This document shows, piece by piece, positions 7,601-14,338 of a stretch of 27,358 nt of DNA. Below the pieces are notes generated by a model. The model was not told where the DNA came from. It worked only from the letters and a program-made list of their open reading frames with translations, and did not search any database. The stretch lies in the IMG/VR virus record IMGVR_UViG_3300036985_002078, positions 1-27,358 of that record, one strand, 5' to 3'. The DNA is from a virus. The first letter of the stretch is position 1, and the number at the start of each line of letters is the position of its first letter. A program made the position numbers and the translations under genes.

Positions 7601-8369
7601 CCTCGCCCTTAATGAGCGCTTTGTTGAGTTGCTTAAATGCCTTCTTGCCAACATTCAACCACTCACTTTGGTTCTTACCAGCAGCGTCTTTCCAACTAGT
7701 CAACACCTCATACGAGTTAGGCTTGAGTCCCGTCACATACTTAAACTCAGCAGCTTTGTCGTAACCAGAGAGTTTTGCATGGAGAGTTCCACGAATGCGT
7801 TTGAGGTCGTGCTCAACACTTGCATTTGGCGCCATATCTGGATCAAGACTAGTAACCTTAACACGATGCTTTGTGCTCAAAAGTTCAAGCACACTAGTAA
7901 CACCAGGTGTTACATCCTTTGAGAAATTACGCTGAAGCCGCTGAAGCGAGTCAGGAATAGCCTCAAGCAACTTGTGCATTCGAGTTCCCTGCAACTCTTG
8001 CGATGCACTCAACCCACCAAAGAAGCGGAGCGCAGGCCATTGGGACTTTGCCCATTGACCAAAGCCAGCCTTCTCAACACCGCCCATAAACATGCGTCCG
8101 CTCTTGGCAAAGTTCTTGGTTGCCATAGCCCCACCAGCAACAAAGGCTAACCAAGTAAGCGGGTTGGCAAGGACATCAACAATAGTATCGGTGACTGCAT
8201 TGTCACCCATACTCTTCTTCAATTGCGTTGTATAGGTCTCGCGCTCACGTGGCGACAGCGCCGAAGGATCTGTTAAAGTCCTTCGGACGCTATCGCTTGA
8301 GGCAATGCCATTCCCTAACTGCGTGAGAATGACAGCAGGCTTGTCGTAGATCCGAATCGGATCAAACAT
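4656..8369 (-). CDS. very large putative internal virion / DNA-ejection protein
   Basis: 1237 aa, the largest product here and the last gene of the minus-strand structural block, the place held by the large internal virion protein in short-tailed phages. ATG 8369 follows AAAGG by six bases. The chain is mostly helical by composition. Possible membrane-active segments lie near residues 65-85 (VDVLANPLTWLAFVAGGAMA), about 725-755 (KLFYGSTIGLNLNTALTNLL), 930-950 and 968-988 (ARMLGVSAIGYEVFKNMF). The C-terminal 120 residues are charged, with the look of an alpha-helical tail. I searched by eye for a lysozyme or transglycosylase signature, as in T7 gp16, and found none. The role as an ejected channel-forming protein is inferred from size, position and hydrophobic segments. 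Confidence 0.7.
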   Translation of the reverse strand: MFDPIRIYDKPAVILTQLGNGIASSDSVRRTLTDPSALSPRERETYTTQLKKSMGDNAVTDTIVDVLANPLTWLAFVAGGAMATKNFAKSGRMFMGGVEKAGFGQWAKSQWPALRFFGGLSASQELQGTRMHKLLEAIPDSLQRLQRNFSKDVTPGVTSVLELLSTKHRVKVTSLDPDMAPNASVEHDLKRIRGTLHAKLSGYDKAAEFKYVTGLKPNSYEVLTSWKDAAGKNQSEWLNVGKKAFKQLNKALIKGEANFLKISKDAAGDVQIDDAISATSYSTSTEAQRHAGEYRSFSVYSKDGNRGDGVLHSGPTVEYQTISRGKLIGDLGKLQANIDEFGLKDLIRGANKMRNSVRAKLYGNDRLFKKTGRFEIDDNKILRIARGAVNDLRNQGVIGKDGRLNFDEATTINSMLSPEVSGAIIEYGKKFPGRGATADQMERLIVNTYKTLVNDPHYLPRNTSVTYKNVGGTKVEVADSVYAPQGGGFQTGFGREVTPSGRTKFRVRDSSPMDPDDVQFLIDEFGSTPELKDMLKSARERTLSQRRADVNGHYKVFKMAPDIALQKYIGSAARDVVMFSQNPMADKNVLAALQDFRGPNTNVRFPGPTGGMVKGMRASSRPQYAPQSRLPAGGLSLHDLISTEMSALREQLGADAYLPNIMEKHVIPSLLGYRSMESGAAVAMSEWTRAQTLKLANTDLFKSVEKLGGVSERFVRGMRRYGASSPTGSAELGSGVAKLFYGSTIGLNLNTALTNLLQPLHNLHQLGFKNTVRAYGQTIEMMYNYSGERAKLGRNASPAEIEAAMDRSFKRTLTGGVNTNLREIADIGSAWNSVEKAGYGSQLTQPSGGIFELVMKPFQATEMVNRVATANAVLNAAEEGWLAGGRSNRLDPYRAQQDARQAVEMMQFGSSPLNRPLMFYNDYLRNPAIRQFLQFPVRSAVNIIAMPGMIGGERNVLGMEIKNKYGVMGVDAARMLGVSAIGYEVFKNMFDADVSRGLAVGWAPEIDVEKDKKFVLPTPPFAEAMYSGVRAVMSGGDKEVMSDIVPLLIPGGVALSRALGGAPKSEALQALGLQKKFADWSAPDAEGNIPMYDAEGRMLGMYSGADIILRSIGTDMGRFNNQTEVTKFLLSNRDQMRDIRRQWIASVLGNDMAKAGQIKANYERQFGMPLTVTQQQMKQAVRVREESVSSRTIDSIDKDLKEQYQDIMSASVPNATGTTTFPIEQNARYVWSNLPKR

Positions 8370-8381
8370 TCATGGCCTTTA

Positions 8382-8831
8382 TTAGACAAATCGGTAGGTA
8401 ATAAGAACTCCGCAAACCGTACTGTGGTTGGTTGCAACCGAGTTGTTGTTGAAGCCAACGTACACACCAGCTGGAATGGTTGGTGGCAAGTTGTCCGTAG
8501 TAGCAACGTCAATTGGGCACGTAACAGTTGTGCTTAGAACTGGAAGTGCTGAAGAAGTTGATGCAAGAACGTTAGCAAGCACAGTTGTAGGAACAACAGT
8601 TCCATCAACTGAACGGCCATCGTATGCAGCTGTGTAAGTAGCGGTAGCACCAACAGTACCGCTACCGCAAACAACCTTCATTGCAAGGATCTTGCAAGTA
8701 GCAGGAGTTTGCCATGCGCGAATACCACTCGTTGCACCTGCAAGAATAGTAATGCCAGCAGCTAGTGGGCTAAATGGAACATAAACGGTAATGTCCGTAT
8801 TACGGAAATCTGTGGAAGCCATGAGTGCCAT
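8382..8831 (-). CDS. small beta-rich virion protein (decoration- or appendage-like)
   Basis: 149 aa with AAGGA seven bases before ATG 8831. The sequence is dominated by Ala, Thr, Val, Ser and Gly in alternating hydrophobic/polar runs, as in a jelly-roll or Ig-like surface protein, and has almost no helical or charged stretches. The C-terminus (TIPAGVYVGFNN ... GVLITYRFV) resembles the end of the next gene upstream (FVPAGNWILAKFSD ... AVTIRFRSR), so the two may be diverged copies. Position among virion genes suggests a head decoration or fibre component. No named family is recognised. Confidence 0.65.
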   Translation of the reverse strand: MALMASTDFRNTDITVYVPFSPLAAGITILAGATSGIRAWQTPATCKILAMKVVCGSGTVGATATYTAAYDGRSVDGTVVPTTVLANVLASTSSALPVLSTTVTCPIDVATTDNLPPTIPAGVYVGFNNNSVATNHSTVCGVLITYRFV

Positions 8832-8855
8832 GTGAGTGTCCTTTAAGGAAGAAGA

Positions 8856-9272
8856 TTACTTGAGTCGTGAGCGGAATCGAATCGTTACTGCAATGTGAGC
8901 GGTGTCAACGCCATCAGAGAACTTGGCAAGAATCCAATTGCCAGCAGGTACAAAGTTGTTTGCTGTGTTAATGGTTGGCTCGTACGTTCCAACAGTAGCA
9001 AGGCTAGTAACTGCAGTCTGCAATGACGTACCCGTGGTTGCTTGAGGAGTGGCGGCGTAGATAAGTTCAACATCTTCAGTAGCGTCAATAACTTGAACGC
9101 CAATGACAATGTCATCAACCACAATGCCAGTGCCGTTAGAAGCGCGTGGCTCAACATACATAATTGGCACACAATCAAGTGTAGCCGGAACGTCAGCATG
9201 ATTCATGTTCAGGCTGATAAGCTGAAAGTAGTCGGGGTAGTGCTCGTTTGGAAGAATGTTTTCGCCAGCCAT
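8856..9272 (-). CDS. small beta-rich virion protein, possible paralogue of the 8382-8831 product
   Basis: 138 aa, with an excellent AGGAG site six bases before ATG 9272. It is Ala/Thr/Val-rich with predicted beta strands throughout and ends in FVPAGNWILAKFSDG followed by a His and a VTIRFRSRLK terminus. The PAG motif, the His 14-15 residues later and the closing strand also occur in the neighbour at 8382-8831, suggesting a common fold or an old duplication. A surface decoration or tail appendage role is likely from context. The N-terminal part (NEHYPDYFQLISLNMNH) is distinct and could mediate attachment to the particle. Confidence 0.65.
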   Translation of the reverse strand: MAGENILPNEHYPDYFQLISLNMNHADVPATLDCVPIMYVEPRASNGTGIVVDDIVIGVQVIDATEDVELIYAATPQATTGTSLQTAVTSLATVGTYEPTINTANNFVPAGNWILAKFSDGVDTAHIAVTIRFRSRLK

Positions 9273-9302
9273 GTGTATCTCCTGTTGGGGTTAATCGTGG
9301 TT

Positions 9303-10076
9303 TTAATTGTACTGAGCGTTGGACATTCCAGCACCCAGTTCTTGCAAAAGATCGTTTCTTACAGACCCGCCAATGACAACTGCACCAGACGGAAGTGTCC
9401 GGCCAGCAGCAATTCTCATGTAAAGGTCAGGAGCCTCCGACTGAAGGCGCATCAAATTCTGGTCAATACTGTTTTGAATGTGGAGTTTGTTCTCCCGATT
9501 CTGCATCATCTGAAGAGCGTCACGGTGGGCCTGTTGTTCAAGATCAGCCCTTGAACGAGCCTCTTCTTCGGCATAGTCATTCCGATACTTCTTGATTGCA
9601 CCCAAGCCAACACCAGCAAAAGCACCGCCAAGCAGCGCCCCAAGCATCCCAAGCGGACCGCCGGCCTTACTCTGCATAACGCGTTTGCCAACAAGACCAG
9701 CGGTGTACGAGGGTCCTTCACCGGCTGCATATGAAAGTGACATCTTTCCTGGATGTCGACGCAATGGAATCATGCGACCGTCAGGCAATTTAATCTGTGG
9801 CGACGAACCAGACAGAGTAATGTCTGGATGAAGCGGATATGGAGGTTTAACAACAGGAGGAGCGGGTTCGGGCTCCTGCGGAAGCGGTTTGAACTTTAAA
9901 CCCTGCAGTTCAGGAACACCGTTTTTAGATTTAGTGCCCTTTGTTTTTTTAACCCTTTCCTTTTTGATTTCAGGATTAGGATTCTTTGGAAACATTTTGC
10001 GTCGAGCAGCCAGTTTTCTTTTGGCTGATTGAACGTTTCTATCGTCAGGCGGATTAGTGGTTTGTTGGTCTTCCAA
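9303..10076 (-). CDS. basic protein with one Gly-rich membrane segment, putative ejection protein
   Basis: 257 aa if it starts at TTG 10076, two bases after the previous stop and five bases after AGGGG. The frame is open further upstream, but that would overlap the previous gene by about 95 bases and has only TTG/GTG starts; ATG 9995 lacks a ribosome site. Layout: Lys/Arg-rich region (18-52), Pro-rich linker (53-85), a single Gly-rich hydrophobic helix with GxxxG spacing (139-160, e.g. GMLGALLGGAFAGVGLGA), then a charged coiled-coil-like stretch (165-215). The same order of basic tail, membrane helix and polar tail appears in the gene upstream. Among internal virion genes this suggests a DNA-associated protein that enters the host membrane during ejection (inference). 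Confidence 0.65.
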   Translation of the reverse strand: MEDQQTTNPPDDRNVQSAKRKLAARRKMFPKNPNPEIKKERVKKTKGTKSKNGVPELQGLKFKPLPQEPEPAPPVVKPPYPLHPDITLSGSSPQIKLPDGRMIPLRRHPGKMSLSYAAGEGPSYTAGLVGKRVMQSKAGGPLGMLGALLGGAFAGVGLGAIKKYRNDYAEEEARSRADLEQQAHRDALQMMQNRENKLHIQNSIDQNLMRLQSEAPDLYMRIAAGRTLPSGAVVIGGSVRNDLLQELGAGMSNAQYN

Positions 10077-10077
10077 A

Positions 10078-10893
10078 TTAACCCCTATCGCTATTGATGA
10101 TGGACATGATCTCAGCCGGTGAAAGGGTGCGCTCTGATTGCAACTGCGCGAGTCGAGCGGTATCCCCACCAATCAGGCCGGCAAGTTGGGAAGAATTACC
10201 AAAGTTGGAACCGCGGTACATCTTCTCGTCCAAGTTGTTTCCTGCGTAGCCAAGGTTGCGAGCGCTGCTTAATTCTGATTGCTCAGCAAGCAAATCACCC
10301 ATACGCGGTTCTTCTTCCATAAGACCAGCCATGCCACCCATGCCACCACCCATGTCGCCCATCTCACCGCCACCACCTTCAAGTTCATCTTGAATCTTCT
10401 TTTGGGTCAACATGCTGTTACGCATTTGCTCTTCTTCACTTCCACTAGCCAAACGATCAACAATCATTGGGATCAAAGTAAACGCAAGAGCAAGCGGAAT
10501 GTTGCCAGCCATTGTCCTCATAAACCCAGGAGCAGCCGCGGCACCAGCACCACCCGCAGCAGTTTTACCACCAGCACCAAACAGCAAATTCATTCCCCTC
10601 CTAAGCAATCCCGGCTTGCCATCAACAGTAGGCTTTGGTGTTGCTTTTGCTTTTGCCCTTGAAGTAGATCGTCGGCCACTACTACGACGAGTACGGGCCT
10701 TCTTTGGAAGCGGATTATCTTCAGCAGTAGTTGCAGCTTTTGCAGTCCTTCCCTTTGTCTTCCTTGGCTTCTTCTTTGTGCCATCAAGACTGTCAAAGTT
10801 CAAAGCACTCTCTGTAGTTTCAGAAGGAGGATCCGGTACTAAACCTATTGTTCCGGCTGCCTCAGCTCCTCGAATTAAATCTTCCATTTTCAT
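10078..10893 (-). CDS. histone-tail-like basic protein with one membrane segment, putative ejection protein
   Basis: 271 aa. ATG 10893 overlaps the previous stop (ATGA) and has GGAG upstream. Residues 40-100 form a Lys/Arg/Ala/Ser-rich tail (KKKPRKTKGRTAKAA, KKARTRRSSGRRSTSRAKAK) resembling histone H1 tails, well suited to binding DNA. It is followed by a Gly/Ala run and a hydrophobic helix at about 130-148 (NIPLALAFTLIPMIVDRL). A Gly/Met stretch (173-192) and an acidic, polar C-terminus ending in SPAEIMSIINSDRG close it. The architecture parallels the next gene. It is likely packaged with or ejected beside the genome; no family name can be given. Confidence 0.65.
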   Translation of the reverse strand: MKMEDLIRGAEAAGTIGLVPDPPSETTESALNFDSLDGTKKKPRKTKGRTAKAATTAEDNPLPKKARTRRSSGRRSTSRAKAKATPKPTVDGKPGLLRRGMNLLFGAGGKTAAGGAGAAAAPGFMRTMAGNIPLALAFTLIPMIVDRLASGSEEEQMRNSMLTQKKIQDELEGGGGEMGDMGGGMGGMAGLMEEEPRMGDLLAEQSELSSARNLGYAGNNLDEKMYRGSNFGNSSQLAGLIGGDTARLAQLQSERTLSPAEIMSIINSDRG

Positions 10894-11240
10894 TTGTAAA
10901 ACTCCACTGTGTTAGATGGATCAATCAAAGTTGACATTGCAGCTGGAACAAACACACCAACAGTGCAATCCCACTTATCGTCCTGTTTGATAATCATAAA
11001 TGCTGAATTAACTTGCGACCAAATTGGATCGTCCCGAAGACTCCACAACCAGCCACGTATTGCCTTGTGAGTTGGCTTGCTCGTTGACCACCTCCGGCTG
11101 GTGGTTCCACAATCGTAAAACATCAGGTCATTATCAAGCGCAAGACCAATGCAATCTTCAGCGTCCTTGTTGACAATAGCAACTCCATATTGAGTTACGG
11201 AGTCAAACGCTAATCGGACTGCTTCTTTCCAGAGGTTCAT
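10890..11240 (-). CDS. hypothetical protein, 116 aa
   Basis: Coupled on both sides by ATGA overlaps (11237-11240 and 10890-10893), so it is made together with the internal virion-like proteins. It is a small mixed alpha/beta soluble protein: N-terminal helix (NLWKEAVRLAFDSV), strand YGVAIVN, then DCIGLALDNDLMFYDCG, a basic Ser/Thr stretch and two tryptophan-containing segments (RGWLWSLRDDPIW). In T7-like phages a small GNAT-related gene sits at a comparable place, but I see no acetyl-CoA-binding signature, so I leave the function open. Confidence 0.65.
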   Translation of the reverse strand: MNLWKEAVRLAFDSVTQYGVAIVNKDAEDCIGLALDNDLMFYDCGTTSRRWSTSKPTHKAIRGWLWSLRDDPIWSQVNSAFMIIKQDDKWDCTVGVFVPAAMSTLIDPSNTVEFYK

Positions 11241-12934
11241 GGCGCTCGCTTGGTCATGTTTGATTCAGCTTCTTTAATCAAGTCTGCGTATGAACGGGAA
11301 CTTGGATTATCGTATAGATCTTGTAGACGCTGTTTTTCTGATTCAATCTCTGCAATCTTGCCGGTGTGGCCAGCAAGAAGCTTCTCTATATCCTTGGGAG
11401 ACATCTTTACACCATTAAACTCTTGGTCACCAAGATTCTCAGAACGCATGATCTCATCAATGAGGTCTTCGTCGTTGGACATTCCACCGTAAACGCCAGT
11501 GCGCTTGCCCATCTTGTCCATACGAGAAACTTCTTTAAGCAAGTCATCGCGATCAATTGATTGGTTGTTTCCAAGAGCCATATCTAACTTGCGAACGATT
11601 CGTGCCATTGCATCAATATCATTGTCCGGCATAGCAGCAGCAATCATTCTGCTCTTGGTAGCAAGACCACGGAAGTACTGAAGCGTGGCAGACATTGCCT
11701 TGGTTTGAATGGTTTCGCGACCACCATTGGCATTAAGCGCCTCCCTGCGTTGCGCTTCTAACTTCATAATTCCGTCAGTATTTTTACTGGGATCTGTACC
11801 ATCAATTTGAGCAGAAATATTTAATAGAGTGTGCTTAATGACTTCACTTGGAACACCAAACTGAGATAAAGCCTGAGCAATATCTAGTTTAGACATTGCA
11901 ACTTCATTTCCTTGAGCATCTCGTTGGGGAGTCAATTGCTGTTGAATAAAAGTATCAAGATCAGCTGGTGCAATTTTTCCACCGGTTGCATTTGAGATTG
12001 CAGCAGCAACATGCTTTGCCAGAGTTGCGTTTACTTCGTGGGTAATCCCATCTGAATCAATTTGCATGTCCTCGTCTGGACTAGTAATACCAGCACCAAA
12101 GGTGTTGGCTATTTCTCGCAAGTTTGGATTTTCGCCAAAGAACATGTCTTTAACCCCACCAAGAAGTGGGGAATTAACTATGGCTTCTGATGGCTTTAGG
12201 AATTGATATCCGTGGGTTATACCAGCGTCATCAATGTAACCAGTTTCGCCTTCACTTTTTTGTGTAATACCTTTAAGAGTGGCTGCGTTTTCTTTTCCGC
12301 GGCGAATGAATTGATCGTGGATATTCCGTAATGCGTCATCCGAAGCACGACCAGCAGCATCGCGAGATGTCTTGTTCATCTCTTGAAGTTGCTGTTGGGT
12401 TTGCTTTGCGTGCTCAAGAATGGTCTTGATCTCAGACATACGCTTGCCGGCCAAAAGCTTTGCCGTGCCAATATCTCCCGACAGGTCAGAAGCCTTCTTG
12501 CGTTGGGCTACAATCATAGGAGCAAGCCTCTCGCGCTCGGCAGCATTTGCTTGAGCAAACTTCAACTCAAGGATCTTGTTCTGCGCGTTTACACGGAAAA
12601 GATCATCCTGAAGCTTTCGAGTGTTCTCATCACTCCTATCTCTAGACGCAATGTTTAACTTGTCGCTTTCCTTTTTTGCATCAATTTCACTCTTGGAAAC
12701 TGATTCACGCGAAGCAATTTCTGCACGACCAAGTTCCGTCTGTTCTTTAGACTGCGCTATATTTGCTTCTCGATTAGCAGCAGAATCAATAAGATCGTTG
12801 GCATTCTTCTGCCTGTTGTTAAGCAAGCCAGCGTAGCCAAGTCCAACATTTGCAGCATTTGGATCGCCCATTTGAAACTGCTGCATAGCAGGGGCGCTAC
12901 CTTGTGAAACGGCTGATACGGGTTGAATTGCCAT
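11237..12934 (-). CDS. coiled-coil internal virion-like protein
   Basis: 565 aa, with AAGGA five bases before ATG 12934. Residues about 39-220 are a long, highly charged, helix-favouring stretch rich in Ala, Glu, Lys, Arg and Gln (for example KEQTELGRAEIASRESVSK), strongly suggesting an extended coiled coil. A more globular middle follows (about 230-510), then a second coil near the C-terminus (GKIAEIESEKQRLQDLYDN). The position after the tail nozzle-like gene and before the large terminal gene matches internal core proteins of short-tailed phages, which leave the head with the DNA. No enzymatic motif is seen. Confidence 0.65.
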   Translation of the reverse strand: MAIQPVSAVSQGSAPAMQQFQMGDPNAANVGLGYAGLLNNRQKNANDLIDSAANREANIAQSKEQTELGRAEIASRESVSKSEIDAKKESDKLNIASRDRSDENTRKLQDDLFRVNAQNKILELKFAQANAAERERLAPMIVAQRKKASDLSGDIGTAKLLAGKRMSEIKTILEHAKQTQQQLQEMNKTSRDAAGRASDDALRNIHDQFIRRGKENAATLKGITQKSEGETGYIDDAGITHGYQFLKPSEAIVNSPLLGGVKDMFFGENPNLREIANTFGAGITSPDEDMQIDSDGITHEVNATLAKHVAAAISNATGGKIAPADLDTFIQQQLTPQRDAQGNEVAMSKLDIAQALSQFGVPSEVIKHTLLNISAQIDGTDPSKNTDGIMKLEAQRREALNANGGRETIQTKAMSATLQYFRGLATKSRMIAAAMPDNDIDAMARIVRKLDMALGNNQSIDRDDLLKEVSRMDKMGKRTGVYGGMSNDEDLIDEIMRSENLGDQEFNGVKMSPKDIEKLLAGHTGKIAEIESEKQRLQDLYDNPSSRSYADLIKEAESNMTKRAP

Positions 12935-12943
12935 GTGTTTCCT

Positions 12944-14338
12944 TTATGCGTATCCGCCAAAACGATTACCACGTCGTCCTTGACCAAGAAGGCCCTGCAT
13001 ACGACCACCAAATCGCTCACTTGTTTCGCTTCCGGGCCGCATGTTCTGCGCGTTCATCATTGCAAGAATTGTGTCTGCAAGTTGCGGAGCGCCATACGGA
13101 TTTTCTTGAATGATTGCAAGTTGAGTACGGTCATTGTTTGTCTGCGCTTGCATTGCCGCAGCCAACGCACTGTTACTCAAACTGCCATTGAACTGTGACT
13201 GCTGCTGCATCATTTGGTAACCAGCCATCAATGCACGCTGGTTGTCCTGACTCGCTTGCATCCCCAGCCCACCAGCAATGGAAGCACCCTGTTGTGCCAA
13301 TGAGCCAAGGGTAGATCCCATAGTCATCTGAGATTGACCAAGGTTTGTTCTTGCGGCAAGCAAAGAGTTGGCTGCTTCTGAATCAGCATTAGCCGCATAC
13401 GATGCAGTCTGTTGACGCATCGTGTTGTTTAGGTTGTCCATTGCAGCTTGCTTGTCATCAGGACTCATGTTTGGGTCCGATTGAATTTGCTGCTTGGCAG
13501 ATGCAAACTGGCTTTGAATGCCGGAGACCCCGCCGGCAACTGTGTCCTTGCGGAAGAAGTCCTGGTGTTCAATTGCGTTTGCTTGAGTATCAACACCCCT
13601 CTGCATATCGGCGCGCGCGTTGGTGTTAGAGGCATTGATTGATTGGCGTGCACGGTCGTACACAGCATTTGACTGCCGGCCTTGATCACGCAATTCGTTC
13701 AAGCCGTCTTGTGCAATTTGATTGCCTTGTTGAGCATTCTGATTTGCCATGCCAACCCCACCATAGCCCATTGCTGTGCCCTGTTGAACGCTGTTGCTCA
13801 AGTTAGCAAGGTCGCCTCGCTGGCTACCCATGGCGTTATCCATGTTCTCGTAGTCGCGTGCGTAACCTTCACTCAAGAAATCGCCAGCAGCAATACCGCT
13901 TCCACCACGTTGTGGTCTGCCGTTCATCATGTTCATAAACTGTTGACGTGCATATGAGTCACTTGCACTTGCCATGCCATAAAGAGCACCAGGTCCATGC
14001 GGACTACCACTTGCACTTACACCGCGACCAACTCCCATAATGCGGCTTAGATCATTACCCCCAACAGAGTTGTCGCTATTGCGGTTCATCATCGGGATGT
14101 TTCCACCACGCGAACCACCAAACATGCTGCTCATGCTGCCGCCATGCGTTTGCATTGGTGGGTTCATTCCAGGAGGCATCTGCCCGTGTGGGTTAACGTA
14201 TCCCTGCCGAAGCGAGCCATCTGGATTACGCATCCGAGAGCGACCAACACCACCAAACTGACCAGGGCCAGTTCCGCGACCAGGAGTTCCACGGCCAGAA
14301 GGATTGCTTGAATCAAAGTTTCCAAATGGGCTAGGCAT
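12944..14338 (-). CDS. low-complexity Gly/Met/Gln/Asn-rich internal virion-like protein
   Basis: 464 aa from ATG 14338, which overlaps the nozzle-like gene stop by 8 bases. An upstream TTG at 14365 lies further inside that gene. AGGA stands about 12 bases before the ATG. The first 110 residues are a Gly/Pro/Met/Ser-rich disordered region (SGRGTPGRGTGPGQFGG). The rest is Gln/Ala/Asn/Ser-rich and helical (AKQQIQSDPNMSPDDKQAAM), ending in an Arg/Gly tail (GLLGQGRRGNRFGGYA). By eye the whole chain has no Cys and no Trp and only three Lys. Such composition fits a protein that threads through a narrow channel, as ejection proteins do. The role is inferred from composition and order. Confidence 0.65.
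   Translation of the reverse strand: MPSPFGNFDSSNPSGRGTPGRGTGPGQFGGVGRSRMRNPDGSLRQGYVNPHGQMPPGMNPPMQTHGGSMSSMFGGSRGGNIPMMNRNSDNSVGGNDLSRIMGVGRGVSASGSPHGPGALYGMASASDSYARQQFMNMMNGRPQRGGSGIAAGDFLSEGYARDYENMDNAMGSQRGDLANLSNSVQQGTAMGYGGVGMANQNAQQGNQIAQDGLNELRDQGRQSNAVYDRARQSINASNTNARADMQRGVDTQANAIEHQDFFRKDTVAGGVSGIQSQFASAKQQIQSDPNMSPDDKQAAMDNLNNTMRQQTASYAANADSEAANSLLAARTNLGQSQMTMGSTLGSLAQQGASIAGGLGMQASQDNQRALMAGYQMMQQQSQFNGSLSNSALAAAMQAQTNNDRTQLAIIQENPYGAPQLADTILAMMNAQNMRPGSETSERFGGRMQGLLGQGRRGNRFGGYA

Noticed and set aside
4656-8369. Lysozyme or transglycosylase domain in the largest protein
   Set aside because: No Glu-Ser or other family-specific catalytic pattern could be found by eye.
9042-9554. 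Plus-strand open frame of 170 codons crossing two minus-strand genes and their spacer
   Set aside because: It cuts across well-supported genes with good ribosome sites and tight junctions; its protein has no sensible composition.
10412-10915. Plus-strand open frame of 167 codons opposite the histone-tail-like gene
   Set aside because: Antisense artefact of a Lys/Arg/Ala-rich gene; the minus-strand frame has ATGA coupling at its start and fits the operon.
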